A stretch of DNA of 64,000 bases from Erwinia sp. 198 (GTDB taxonomy: Bacteria > Pseudomonadota > Gammaproteobacteria > Enterobacterales > Enterobacteriaceae), in assembly GCF_003937915.1 (NCBI RefSeq), contig NZ_RHUM01000002.1:248001-312000 (forward strand), written 5' to 3'. Numbering within the stretch: the stretch's first letter is position 1; the number at the start of each line of letters is the position of its first letter. Below are positions 7,962 through 17,313 of the stretch, one piece after another. The notes under the pieces are model-generated. The model saw only the letters and a list, made by a program, of their open reading frames with translations. It was not told the origin of the DNA and ran no database searches. The position numbers and the translations under genes were made by a program.

Positions 7962-10028
7962 ATGATCAAGGTAAAATCGGCTATTGTCTGGGGCGGCGTG
8001 GCGATAGTCGGCGCGATCGCCTTCGCTATGCTGGCGCTCAGCCGCGGTGAACAGGTTAACGCGCTCTGGCTGGTGGTGGCCGCCGTGGCCTGCTACAGCA
8101 TCGCATGGCGGTTCTACAGCCGCTTTATCGCCAAAAACGTGTTTGAACTGGACGACCGTCGGCTCACTCCCGCCGAAAGGCTCAACGACGGGCTGGACTA
8201 CGTGCCCACCAATAAATGGGTACTGTTTGGCCACCATTTTGCCGCTATCGCCGGCGCCGGCCCGCTGGTCGGCCCGATTCTGGCGGCGCAAATGGGCTTT
8301 TTGCCCGGCACGCTGTGGATCCTGATCGGCGTGATGCTTGCCGGTGCGGTACAGGATTTCCTGATCCTGTTTATCTCCACCCGCCGCGACGGCCGCTCGC
8401 TGGGCGAAATGGCGAAACAGGAGCTGGGCGCGTTCGCGGGCGTTGTAACCATGCTGGGCGCGCTGGGCGTGATGATCATTATTCTTTCCGCGCTGGCGCT
8501 GGTGGTGGTTAAAGCGCTGGCCAACAGCCCCTGGGGACTGTTTACTATCGCGGCCACCATCCCTATCGCCCTGTTTATGGGGATTTATATGCGCTTTCTG
8601 CGGCCGGGTAAAATCGCAGAAGTGTCGCTGATTGGTTTTGTACTGATGATGGCGGCGATTATCTACGGCGGCACCATCGCGCAGCACGAGTTTTGGGGGC
8701 CGTTTTTTACCCTGAAGGGCACCACGCTGACCTGGGTACTGGTGATTTACGGTTTTGTCGCCTCCGTGCTGCCGGTATGGCTGCTGCTGGCGCCGCGCGA
8801 CTACCTTTCCACCTTCCTGAAAATCGGGGTGATCGTCGGTCTGGCTATCGGCATTTTGTTTGCCATGCCGGAGATGAAAATGCCCGCCGTGACGCGTTTT
8901 ATTGACGGCAGCGGCCCGGTTTTCGCCGGCAGCCTGTTTCCTTTCCTGTTTATCACTATCGCCTGCGGTGCTATCTCTGGCTTTCACGCGCTGGTCTCCA
9001 GCGGCACCACGCCCAAGCTGATTGAGCGTGAGAGCCATATCCGTATGATTGGCTACGGCGCGATGCTGATGGAGTCGTTTGTCGCGATTATGGCGCTGAT
9101 TTGCGCTTCAGTCATTGAGCCTGGCGTCTACTTCGCCATGAACTCGCCTGCTGCGCTAATCGGCACTACGGTAGAATCCGCCTCGCAGGCTATTAACGGC
9201 TGGGGCTTTGTGGTGACGCCGGAAATGCTGAGCGGCATCGCCAGAGATGTTGGCGAAGGCACTATCCTCTCTCGTGCCGGCGGTGCGCCTACTTTTGCCG
9301 TAGGCATGGCGCATATCATTACTGAAGTGTTTAACAGCCGCGCCATGATGGCGTTCTGGTATCACTTTGCCATTCTGTTTGAGGCGCTGTTTATTCTGAC
9401 CGCCGTGGATGCGGGCACCCGCGCCTGCCGGTTTATGGTGCAGGATCTGGTGGGCACCGTGGTGCCGTCGCTGGCGAACAACCGTTCCTGGCTGGGCAAT
9501 ATGGCGGGCACCACCGTGGCGGTAGCGGGCTGGGGGTTCTTTGTCTATCAGGGCGTGGTCGATCCGCTTGGCGGCATTAACACGCTGTGGCCGCTGTTCG
9601 GCATCGGCAACCAGATGCTGGCCTCAATGGCGCTGATCCTCGGCACCGTTGTCCTGTTTAAGATGAAAAAACAGCGTTACGCCTGGGTAACCATCCTGCC
9701 GACGGCATGGCTTTTTATCACCTCAATGTATGCAGGCTGGCAGAAGATTTTCCACGAGAAACCAGCCATTGGCTTTCTTGCTCAGGCCAGAAAGTTCTCT
9801 AAAGGCATTGAGGAGGGCGTAATTATCGCACCAGCCAAAACTGTAGTGGATATGCAGACTATCGTTTTCAGCAATCAGATCAACGCCGCGCTCTGCGCCT
9901 TTTTTATGCTGGTTGCCGTTACCATGCTTATTGCGGCTTTTTTCGTCATTCGCCGCGCATTAAACAGTCAAACTCCAACGGTGCACGAAGCCGATATTTC
10001 CCTGCGAAGCGAGGCACGCCATGGCTAG
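7962..10028 (+). CDS. CstA/BtsT-family transporter (carbon starvation protein)
   Basis: The 688-residue inner-membrane protein has around 16-18 hydrophobic segments and matches CstA and BtsT along its whole length. Landmark blocks are LFGHHFAAIAGAGPLVGP near residue 70, AGAVQDFLILFISTRRDG near 130, FITIACGAISGFHALVSSG near 330, and VDPLGGINTLWPLFGIGNQ near 530. E. coli members import pyruvate (BtsT, CstA) and have been linked to peptide use in starvation. The ATG at 7962 is preferred to the GTG just before it because GGAG lies 7 nt upstream. The next gene encodes the usual small YbdD/YjiX partner and overlaps the stop codon by 8 nt. Confidence 0.9.
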   Translation: MIKVKSAIVWGGVAIVGAIAFAMLALSRGEQVNALWLVVAAVACYSIAWRFYSRFIAKNVFELDDRRLTPAERLNDGLDYVPTNKWVLFGHHFAAIAGAGPLVGPILAAQMGFLPGTLWILIGVMLAGAVQDFLILFISTRRDGRSLGEMAKQELGAFAGVVTMLGALGVMIIILSALALVVVKALANSPWGLFTIAATIPIALFMGIYMRFLRPGKIAEVSLIGFVLMMAAIIYGGTIAQHEFWGPFFTLKGTTLTWVLVIYGFVASVLPVWLLLAPRDYLSTFLKIGVIVGLAIGILFAMPEMKMPAVTRFIDGSGPVFAGSLFPFLFITIACGAISGFHALVSSGTTPKLIERESHIRMIGYGAMLMESFVAIMALICASVIEPGVYFAMNSPAALIGTTVESASQAINGWGFVVTPEMLSGIARDVGEGTILSRAGGAPTFAVGMAHIITEVFNSRAMMAFWYHFAILFEALFILTAVDAGTRACRFMVQDLVGTVVPSLANNRSWLGNMAGTTVAVAGWGFFVYQGVVDPLGGINTLWPLFGIGNQMLASMALILGTVVLFKMKKQRYAWVTILPTAWLFITSMYAGWQKIFHEKPAIGFLAQARKFSKGIEEGVIIAPAKTVVDMQTIVFSNQINAALCAFFMLVAVTMLIAAFFVIRRALNSQTPTVHEADISLRSEARHG

Positions 10029-10311
10029 AGCTATTTTTTCCCGGCCCGTAAGAAACCGGCTGCAGGTGATCCGCTGTCGACCTTTAGCCACAACGGTATT
10101 AAAAGGATCACTAACGTTACGGTTGTTAATGTCGCGGCTGGCGCAGTGTTTTCGCCTGATGGTTGGCGTTCAGGACTATCAAACCTACCTGCGGCATATG
10201 CAGCAGCATCATCCCGCTAATAAAGCTATGACGGAAAAAGAGTTTCACCGCTACTGTCTGGAAGCCCGCTTTCCTTCCGTGGCGGGAAAAGTCGGAAAAT
10301 GTCCCTGCTGA
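10021..10311 (+). CDS. YbdD/YjiX-family small protein (CstA partner)
   Basis: The C-terminal 60 residues match the short YbdD/YjiX (DUF466) family that normally follows cstA or btsT, with the core MVGVQDYQTYLRHMQ and a terminal cysteine pair (KCPC). The start is uncertain. The ATG at 10021 has GAGG 6 nt upstream and overlaps the transporter gene by 8 nt, giving 96 residues, about 30 more than usual. An in-frame ATG at 10129 gives a family-length 60-residue protein but has no good ribosome binding site. The function of the family is not settled. Confidence 0.75.
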   Translation: MARAIFSRPVRNRLQVIRCRPLATTVLKGSLTLRLLMSRLAQCFRLMVGVQDYQTYLRHMQQHHPANKAMTEKEFHRYCLEARFPSVAGKVGKCPC

Positions 10312-10316
10312 TCCCG

Positions 10317-10344
10317 GCCCCGATCGTGCGATCGGGGCTTTTTT
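10317..10344 (+). terminator. Intrinsic terminator after the cstA-like operon
   Basis: A 9-bp stem GCCCCGATC / GATCGGGGC with loop GTGC is followed by six T, just after the YbdD-like stop. Confidence 0.9.
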
Positions 10345-10469
10345 CGCCATAGTTAATTTCCGACATAAAAAATATCTTAAACATTGCGCTTGTGATTATC
10401 CTGTTTGCCGAATACTGTTGCTAAAATAATAAGATACAGCCTGTATTGCATCCTCCAGGGAGAAATCTG

Positions 10470-12455
10470 ATGACCGATGAGCAAGGGCAATCACTACTTT
10501 ATACCTGGTTTGGTACTAACAGCCCTCATTGGCGTTTAAAGTCCGACAGCGATGCGCTTTTATTTGCAGAGGATGAATCGGCCGATACGCACGTCGTTAT
10601 CCCCTTAACGCCTACGCAGGCAAGCCTGCTGCGCGCGATGACCGTGATCACCTCCAGCGTGAACCTGACGGTGTCGCTGTATGGCGAACCGCTTTCCATG
10701 CATCTGGTTGGCCGCCGCGTTAACCAGACTGAATGGGCGGGCAGCGCTTCCGCCTGGGGCGATACCGCAAGCGTGGCGCGCGATCTGGCGCTGGGCCTTT
10801 CGTTCGCCGAACAGGTGGTGTCGGAGGCCAACTCGGTGATCGTCATCCTTGACCAGCGCGGCAATATTCAGCGCTTTAACCGCAAAAGCGAAGAGTATAC
10901 CGGGCTGAAAGAACAGGAAGTTATCGGCCGCAACGTCTTTCAGCTGTTTATGACTCGCCAGGAGGCCGCCTCGTCACGCCGCAACATCAGCGGTTTTTTC
11001 CGCGACGGCAACTCTTACGAAGTGGAAAGATGGGTGAAAACCCGTCAGGGACAACGTTTATTTCTTTTCCGAAACAAGTTTGTCCACAGCGGCAGCGGAA
11101 AAAATGAAATCTTCCTGATCTGCTCCGGCACCGATATTACCGAAGAGCGTCGGGCGCAGGAGCGCCTGCGGGTACTGGCGAACACCGACGGCATTACCGG
11201 CCTGCCTAATCGTAATGCGATCAATAACGCTATCACGGAAGCGCTGGCGGAAGAGGTGCAGCAGCAGATCGGTATCGTCTATCTCGACCTGGATAATTTT
11301 AAGAAGGTGAACGACGCCTACGGCCATATGTTCGGCGACCAGCTGTTAAAAGCGGTGTCGCTGGCTATTTTAAGCTGCCTGGCAAAAAACCAGACGCTGG
11401 CGCGCCTGGGCGGCGACGAATTCCTGGTGCTGGCGGTCGGCGCGACGCAGCAAGAGCTGGAAGCGATGGCTACGCGCATTCTTGACAGGCTCAAACAGCC
11501 CTTCCGCATCGGGCTGATTGAAGTTTATTCCGGCTGCTCTATCGGCATCGCGCTGAGTCCGCAGCATGGCGAGGATCGCGAGAGCCTGATCCGCAACGCG
11601 GATACGGCTATGTATACGGCAAAAGAGAACGGGCGCGGCAAGTCCTGCATTTTTGCAGCTGAAATGAATCAGCGCGTATTTGAATACCTCTGGCTGGATA
11701 CCAATCTTCGCAAGGCTCTGGAGCAGGATCAGCTGATTATTCATTATCAGCCCAAGCTGGATCGGGCCGGTGAAGTGCACAGCGTAGAGGCGCTGGTGCG
11801 CTGGGTGTCGCCGGAACGCGGGCTGGTTTCGCCGGCGGACTTTATCTCCTATGCCGAAGAGTCGGGGCTAATCGTGCCGCTGGGCCGCTGGGTTATGCTG
11901 ACCGCGCTTGAACAGATCCTCACCTGGCGCAAAAAAGGCATTAATCTGCGCGTGGCCGTTAACGTCTCGCCGCGCCAGCTGCTTGATGAAAGCATCTATA
12001 TCGATCTGAAGCGTGCGCTGGGCAAGGCGAACCTGGCGAGCTGCCCGCTGGATATTGAGCTGACCGAAAGCTGCCTGATTGAAAACGAGCAGCAGGCGTT
12101 GACGCTGATGAATCAATTCCAGGCGCTGGGAGCAGAAGTGCATCTGGACGATTTCGGGACCGGTTACTCTTCCCTTTCGCAGCTGGCGCGCGTGCCGATT
12201 AACGCCATCAAGCTGGATCAGAGCTTTATTCGCGGCGTTAACAGTCAGCCGGTATCACAATCGCTGGTGCGAGCGATTGTCGCGGTCGCTAAGGCGTTAA
12301 ATTTGCAGGTTATCGCGGAAGGCATCGAAACGACAGAGGAAGAGACATTTATAATGGCGAGCGGTGTGGACGCTCGCCAGGGATTTTTATACGCCAGGCC
12401 TATGCCCGCAGACGCGCTGGAGCAATGGCTGGCGAAACGTTACGCCGGTGCTTAA
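10470..12455 (+). CDS. pdeR: RpfR/PdeR: FI-PAS-GGDEF-EAL c-di-GMP enzyme and DSF receptor
   Basis: The product has 661 residues, the length of E. coli PdeR (YciR/Gmr). The N-terminal ~95 residues correspond to the RpfF-interaction domain of RpfR proteins. A PAS domain follows (about 105-220), then a GGDEF domain with an intact GGDEF motif at 314-318, then an EAL domain with EAL at 440-442 and DDFGTGYSS further on. In Cronobacter and Burkholderia, RpfR binds the fatty-acid signal through PAS and changes cyclic-di-GMP turnover. The ATG at 10470 has GGGAG 6 nt upstream. The convergent partner is rpfF, and the two stop codons share TTAA. In E. coli the orphan PdeR acts on the curli regulator cascade. 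Confidence 0.9.
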   Translation: MTDEQGQSLLYTWFGTNSPHWRLKSDSDALLFAEDESADTHVVIPLTPTQASLLRAMTVITSSVNLTVSLYGEPLSMHLVGRRVNQTEWAGSASAWGDTASVARDLALGLSFAEQVVSEANSVIVILDQRGNIQRFNRKSEEYTGLKEQEVIGRNVFQLFMTRQEAASSRRNISGFFRDGNSYEVERWVKTRQGQRLFLFRNKFVHSGSGKNEIFLICSGTDITEERRAQERLRVLANTDGITGLPNRNAINNAITEALAEEVQQQIGIVYLDLDNFKKVNDAYGHMFGDQLLKAVSLAILSCLAKNQTLARLGGDEFLVLAVGATQQELEAMATRILDRLKQPFRIGLIEVYSGCSIGIALSPQHGEDRESLIRNADTAMYTAKENGRGKSCIFAAEMNQRVFEYLWLDTNLRKALEQDQLIIHYQPKLDRAGEVHSVEALVRWVSPERGLVSPADFISYAEESGLIVPLGRWVMLTALEQILTWRKKGINLRVAVNVSPRQLLDESIYIDLKRALGKANLASCPLDIELTESCLIENEQQALTLMNQFQALGAEVHLDDFGTGYSSLSQLARVPINAIKLDQSFIRGVNSQPVSQSLVRAIVAVAKALNLQVIAEGIETTEEETFIMASGVDARQGFLYARPMPADALEQWLAKRYAGA

Positions 12456-13321
12456 CCCGCCTTACGCATAACCTGCGCGCTGTGGCGGTTTTGCAGCTGT
12501 ACCAGCCTTTCCATATAGGCTATATCCTTGGGTTCGATAGAGAAGGCAAATTCCACCCAATCTTCGGTGATATCCATCAGCTCTGCCCGCGTCAGCTGCA
12601 ATACTCGCTGACGCGCCCTTAACATCGCTCTGACGCCGTTGAGTTTCGGTTTCATCGTGTCGATAAAGGTGCGGGTAGTCTGGTAGCCTTCGCCCGGCTG
12701 GAACAGGCGATCAACCAACCCTCGCGTTTCAAACCATTCCGCTGAATGCGACTCTCCTTCGCAGATCAGCTCTTCCGCCAGCTTCATGCCCGAACGCCGG
12801 GCCACCAGCGAATAGCCGCCCATGCCCGGAAACAGGTTGAACGCAATTTCCGGGAAGCCCATGCGCGCCGTGTCCTGCGCCAGGATAAAGTGGTGCGCCA
12901 GCGCGGCCTCAAAGCCGCCGCCCAGCGCGCTGCCCTCGATCATGGCGATGGTCACCGCACCGGTATCAAATCCGCGCGCCGCCGCGTGAATGCAGTCCAC
13001 GCAGGCGCGCGCGTAGGCCCGCAGCGCTTCTCGACGCCCGTTTTTAATGCATTCAACAAAAAATCCAAGGTCGCCTCCCGCGTTAAACATCGTCGGCACC
13101 AGCGAGCCGGTTACCCAAAAGTCGATGGGCAAACCGGAACGCTGCGCGGCATAGCTGAGGTTCATTATCTCTTCGATAAGCTCATGGTTAAAGCTGGGGC
13201 GCGGCTGCGCGCGTAGCATCATCCATAACGTGCGTCGTCCTTCTTCGTAGTAGGCGGAAAGCTGAGTGGTTTGTCCAGCTTCGCTAAACAGCCGGCAGGT
13301 GGTCTGATTAATTACGGTCAT
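12452..13321 (-). CDS. rpfF: RpfF, diffusible signal factor (DSF) synthase
   Basis: The 289-residue crotonase-fold enzyme matches RpfF of Cronobacter and Burkholderia (BDSF synthase). RpfF enzymes take 3-hydroxyacyl-ACP, dehydrate it to a cis-2 acyl-ACP and release the free fatty-acid signal. The two catalytic glutamates are visible, E138 in GGGFEAAL and E158 in GFPEIAFNLFPGMGG, with the same 20-residue spacing as E141/E161 of Xanthomonas RpfF. It points toward the receptor gene pdeR/rpfR and overlaps its end by 4 nt, the arrangement expected of an Rpf signal/receptor pair. E. coli K-12 has no rpfF here. Confidence 0.92.
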   Translation of the reverse strand: MTVINQTTCRLFSEAGQTTQLSAYYEEGRRTLWMMLRAQPRPSFNHELIEEIMNLSYAAQRSGLPIDFWVTGSLVPTMFNAGGDLGFFVECIKNGRREALRAYARACVDCIHAAARGFDTGAVTIAMIEGSALGGGFEAALAHHFILAQDTARMGFPEIAFNLFPGMGGYSLVARRSGMKLAEELICEGESHSAEWFETRGLVDRLFQPGEGYQTTRTFIDTMKPKLNGVRAMLRARQRVLQLTRAELMDITEDWVEFAFSIEPKDIAYMERLVQLQNRHSAQVMRKAG

Positions 13322-13518
13322 ATTCTCATCCTCTGTTTATGGGTGCGCTTAAGCGCGCTCCAAGCGTAATGCAGAGTACGAGACGGCTGTACTTTCGTTT
13401 GATTTTAAAGGTAAATTATTTTTACCCCGCTGGCCTGAAAGCCAGCGAGGCGTTAATAACAGACAGTTTTTTCGACAATAACCGATGGAGGGAAATAACG
13501 TTATGTTTTCTGATTAAT

Positions 13519-14220
13519 TTATTTTATCTGACCATACCAGGCATTGCTGCCGTGCTTGCGTAAATAATGGCAGTCCAGCAGCGGCTGCTGAATGGCGGGC
13601 AGCGAAGGCGTTAACAGCTGGCTGTAAATACCCATATAGGCGACTTCTTCCAGCACTACCGCCGAATGTACGGCTTTTTCCGGCGTTTTTCCCCAGCAAA
13701 ACGGGCCGTGGGAATTGACCAGAACGGCCGGCACCGCCAGCGGATCCAGATCTTTTTCACGGAAAGTTTCGACGATCACCTGCCCCGTTTCCCACTCATA
13801 GCGGGAGCCGATTTCTTCCGGCGTCATCTGGCGACTACAGGGGATAGCACCGTAAAAATCATCGGCGTGGGTGGTGCCCCAGGCGGGGATCTCTCTGCCC
13901 GCCTGCGCCCAAATGGTGGCGTGGCGGGAATGCGTATGGACAATGCTGCCTACCTCAGGCCAGGCCAGATAGAGTGCGCGATGCGTGTCGGTATCGGAAG
14001 AAGGCCGCATACTGCCTTCGCGCACCTCGCCGCTGTGCAGATCGACCACGACCATATCTTCGCGCTTCATCGCCTCATAGCTGACCCCGGAAGGTTTAAT
14101 CACTATCAGGCCCTGCTCACGATCGACCGCGCTTACGTTACCCCAGGTGAACACCACCAGACCGTGGCGAGGCAGCGCCAGATTAGCTTCCAGCACCTGT
14201 TGTTTCAGTTCTTCCAGCAT
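13519..14220 (-). CDS. araD: L-ribulose-5-phosphate 4-epimerase
   Basis: The 233-residue product is a class-II-aldolase-fold, metal-dependent enzyme that converts L-ribulose 5-phosphate to D-xylulose 5-phosphate. It matches E. coli AraD (231 aa) closely. [11 protein letters not shown] lies near residue 25, the zinc-site motif HTHSRH near 95, and the third zinc histidine in NSHGPF near 170. The paralogues SgbE and UlaF are alternatives, but AraD is the best match. It stands alone without araA or araB, which is unusual; an AraC-type half-site lies 52 nt upstream. Confidence 0.88.
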   Translation of the reverse strand: MLEELKQQVLEANLALPRHGLVVFTWGNVSAVDREQGLIVIKPSGVSYEAMKREDMVVVDLHSGEVREGSMRPSSDTDTHRALYLAWPEVGSIVHTHSRHATIWAQAGREIPAWGTTHADDFYGAIPCSRQMTPEEIGSRYEWETGQVIVETFREKDLDPLAVPAVLVNSHGPFCWGKTPEKAVHSAVVLEEVAYMGIYSQLLTPSLPAIQQPLLDCHYLRKHGSNAWYGQIK

Positions 14221-14271
14221 TTGGTTTCTCCCGCTTTTTTCTACATTGTCCTCGCTGGCCTGCCATCAGGG

Positions 14272-14287
14272 TATGGAGGCAATCGCT
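14272..14287 (-). promoter_or_regulatory. Candidate AraC half-site upstream of araD
   Basis: Read on the minus strand the site is AGC-N7-TCCATA, matching the E. coli AraC half-site TAGC-N7-TCCATA except for its first base. It lies 52-67 nt before the araD ATG, where an activator would sit. No clear second half-site follows. Confidence 0.35.
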
Positions 14288-14544
14288 GGATGCGTGGCAG
14301 AAATTAGCTGGGTGACGCTAAAAACCGTGGGAAATTAAGATTTTTTACCTGTAAAGACGATCGTCTATGCTTAGAATACGTGCCAGCAATACCTTTACAG
14401 AAATAAGTCTGAAACTTAACAAATGTGTAAGTGTTGCTTCACGAGTAAGGTAAGAACAACGTGATATATGATGGCAATGTTTTATTTACGTGAGATAAAT
14501 CGCTAAGAAACGGGGGTGTCCGGGCCAAAAGGCAAGGTAAACCT

Positions 14545-14551
14545 CTATACT
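14545..14551 (+). promoter_or_regulatory. Candidate sigma-S -10 element of osmB
   Basis: CTATACT matches the sigma-S -10 consensus and lies 42 nt before the osmB ATG. In E. coli osmB is osmotically and stationary-phase induced through sigma-S and the Rcs system. A precise start site cannot be read here. Confidence 0.5.
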
Positions 14552-14592
14552 TATAGCGTTATTCCTGCAGCAGCAATGATGGAGAAGTGACT

Positions 14593-14811
14593 ATGTCAGT
14601 AACAATTAAACGTATTACCGCTGGCCTGCTGGCCGCCACTCTGGTGCTTTCCTTAAGCGGATGCTCAAACTGGTCGAAACGCGATCGCAATACCGCTATC
14701 GGCGCGGGCGCGGGCGCTATCGGCGGGTCTATTCTTTCTAACGGTAGCGGTCTGGGCACCGTTGGCGGTGCCGCTGTAGGCGGGATCATCGGTCATCAGA
14801 TCAGCCGCTAA
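14593..14811 (+). CDS. osmB: Osmotically inducible lipoprotein OsmB
   Basis: The 72-residue product equals E. coli OsmB in length. A signal peptide ends in the lipobox LSGC. The mature part opens with SNWSKRDRNT and continues as a glycine/alanine-rich glycine-zipper segment, probably membrane-embedded. The ATG at 14593 is chosen because GGAG is 8 nt upstream; a GTG at 14587 lies too close to it. It is a single-gene unit with its own promoter and terminator. Confidence 0.95.
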   Translation: MSVTIKRITAGLLAATLVLSLSGCSNWSKRDRNTAIGAGAGAIGGSILSNGSGLGTVGGAAVGGIIGHQISR

Positions 14812-14840
14812 CGGCTGGCCGTTAAGTAAAAAAAGCTCAA

Positions 14841-14865
14841 GGCCGCGACAAAACGCGGCCTTTTT
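14841..14865. terminator. Terminator between osmB and yciH
   Basis: The stem GGCCGCG / CGCGGCC with a 6-nt loop is followed by five T on the plus strand and by an A/G-rich flank on the left. It ends osmB and may also end pyrF-yciH. Confidence 0.85.
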
Positions 14866-14868
14866 GTT

Positions 14869-15194
14869 TCAGCCGCCCGCCAGCTTCACTTTCAGCCCTT
14901 TAGCTTCCAGCAGCGTTTTCAGCAGATCGCGCTTGTCGCCCTGAATTTCAATCACGCCCTCTTTCACCGATCCGCCGCAGCCGCATTTTTTCTTCAGCTC
15001 GGCCGCCAGCTTTTCCAGTTCGGGATCCGCCAGATCGACGCCCGCGATCAGACATACGCCCTTGCCTTTACGGCCGCTGGTTTGCCGCTGTATGCGCACG
15101 ATGCCGTCGCCTTTTGGCCGCTGCACCGCCGTTTTGGGTTCATCGATGCGTCCGGTTGCGGTGGAATAGACCAGACGGCTGTTGTTATCGGCCA

Positions 15195-15195
<1 letters not shown>
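14869..15195 (-). CDS. yciH: SUI1/eIF1-family protein YciH
   Basis: The 108-residue protein has the E. coli length and the SUI1 fold. The core is seen as [13 protein letters not shown] followed by [13 protein letters not shown]. It resembles eukaryotic initiation factor eIF1 and is thought to influence start-site fidelity, but it is dispensable. Its ATG overlaps the pyrF stop by one base (TAATG), so it is translationally coupled as the second gene of the pyrF operon. Confidence 0.95.
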
Positions 15196-15905
<710 letters not shown>

Positions 15906-16100
15906 GTTGAAACCCTCTGAAATAGCGCACCGCAGGGTGCAGGAGATAAACGGCAAGCATTCTACCTGCGACGTCGTTAAATTCACAGTTTAGCGCTAAG
16001 TTTTCCCTTTTCTCCTGCCTGACCATGCGGCTTTCACTGCTGCTGAAACCCTGATGTGCAGTTTATCTTTAGTATGTTGTAACTACTTGCGGCCGATTAA

Positions 16101-16133
16101 AATAGCCAGCGCTCCACAACAGGAGCCGCTGGC
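16101..16133 (-). terminator. Probable terminator of lapAB
   Basis: On the minus strand GCCAGCG-GCTCC pairs with GGAGC-GCTGGC around a short loop, followed by TATTTT, directly after the lapB stop. Confidence 0.6.
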
Positions 16134-16137
16134 CGGT

Positions 16138-17307
16138 TTATTGCCCGTCCAGACCGCGGATCGGTTTCACCGAGGACCAGGCTCGACAGGAAGGACAGTG
16201 CCAGTAAAGCGCATGCGCGGTAAAGCCGCACTTGTGGCAGCGATAGCGCGGCTTGGTGCGGATCTGTTCGCCGACCATATCCCGCAGCACCATCAGGCTC
16301 TCTTTTGCCCTGCCGTCTTCCGCCTCGTGCAGATGGTAATCCATCAGGCGATGGAAAACACGCATGGTTGGATGGCGCTGCAGCTGGCGATTAATATAGA
16401 TCTGCGCCACTTCGCCGCCCTCGTCTTTTTCAATGACGTCAGAGAGGTAAAGCTCGGCAGCCGCGCCGGTATTTTCCTCGACGCAGCGTTTCAGGTACTC
16501 TGCCCAGGCGTTGGGCTGTTGCAGCTGCTGATAGCAGGTTTCCAGCATCGCCAGCGTTTCGCTGACCAGCTCTTTATCCTGTTCTATCACGCGCTGTAAA
16601 AACTCAACCGCTTTTGCATGGTCGCCTTTTGCCATGTGGATACGGCCCATCATGATCGAGACGCGGGCGCTTTGCCTGTCGGCGGATTCGCCTTTTTTCA
16701 GCAGCGCCATGGCGCGATCCAGATCGTCGCTACCCATCGCCTGAAGCGCCAGCTCGCAATAGAAATGCGCAATTTCCAGACGCTGCTTTTCTTTGCCCAG
16801 CTTTACCAGCCGTTCGGCCACCTCAATGGCTTTTGGCCAGTCGCTGGTTGCCTGATGGATAAGCAGGAGCTGCTGCAGCGCGCCGACGCGGAAATCCGTC
16901 TCATCGGTCAGCTGGCTGAACATTTCTTCCGCCCGATCGTAAAAACCCGCGGCCATATAGTCGCGGCCCAGCTGCTGCACGGCCAGCAGCCGCTGATCGT
17001 AGGTGAGCGAAGCGCTTTCCATCAGGGCCTGATGAATGCGGATGGCCCGGTCGACCTCGCCACGCGAGCGAAACAGGTTGCCCAACGTAAGATGCGCCTC
17101 TACCGTGCCGCTGTCTTCCTTCAGCATATCCAGAAAGAGATCGACCGCTTTATCCTGCTGATTGGACAGCAGGAAATTAACGCCGGCGACGTAATCGCGC
17201 GACAGGCGGCTCGCTTCCTGTTGCTTATCCTGCTGCGCACTCCTGCGCCCCATATACCAACCATAGGCAGCGGCAACAGGCAGCAACAGAAACAGCAGTT
17301 CCAACAT
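16138..17307 (-). CDS. lapB: LPS assembly protein LapB (YciM)
   Basis: The 389-residue protein equals E. coli LapB. One N-terminal membrane segment (about residues 2-17) is followed by a long array of TPR helices (about 35-330). A C-terminal rubredoxin-like metal site consists of CHKCG and CPSC. LapB balances lipopolysaccharide and phospholipid synthesis by presenting LpxC to the FtsH protease, and responds to PbgA/YejM. It lies 6 nt after lapA and forms one operon with it. Confidence 0.97.
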   Translation of the reverse strand: MLELLFLLLPVAAAYGWYMGRRSAQQDKQQEASRLSRDYVAGVNFLLSNQQDKAVDLFLDMLKEDSGTVEAHLTLGNLFRSRGEVDRAIRIHQALMESASLTYDQRLLAVQQLGRDYMAAGFYDRAEEMFSQLTDETDFRVGALQQLLLIHQATSDWPKAIEVAERLVKLGKEKQRLEIAHFYCELALQAMGSDDLDRAMALLKKGESADRQSARVSIMMGRIHMAKGDHAKAVEFLQRVIEQDKELVSETLAMLETCYQQLQQPNAWAEYLKRCVEENTGAAAELYLSDVIEKDEGGEVAQIYINRQLQRHPTMRVFHRLMDYHLHEAEDGRAKESLMVLRDMVGEQIRTKPRYRCHKCGFTAHALYWHCPSCRAWSSVKPIRGLDGQ

Positions 17308-17313
17308 AGGAGA

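Larger units (their letters stand above)
14221..14592. other. Divergent araD-osmB intergenic region
   Basis: This 370-nt gap holds an AraC-type half-site near its left end, the osmB promoter near its right end, and the palindrome GACGATCGTC at about 14355-14364. E. coli has the regulator gene yciT beside osmB; nothing like it remains here. No small ORF with a convincing start was seen. Confidence 0.5.

Noticed and set aside
7929-9038. 369-codon minus-strand frame over the CstA-like gene
   Set aside because: Antisense shadow rich in His, Gln and Arg, with no recognisable domain.
13339-13563. 74-codon plus-strand frame between rpfF and araD
   Set aside because: It overlaps the end of araD, has no ribosome binding site and shows no family features.
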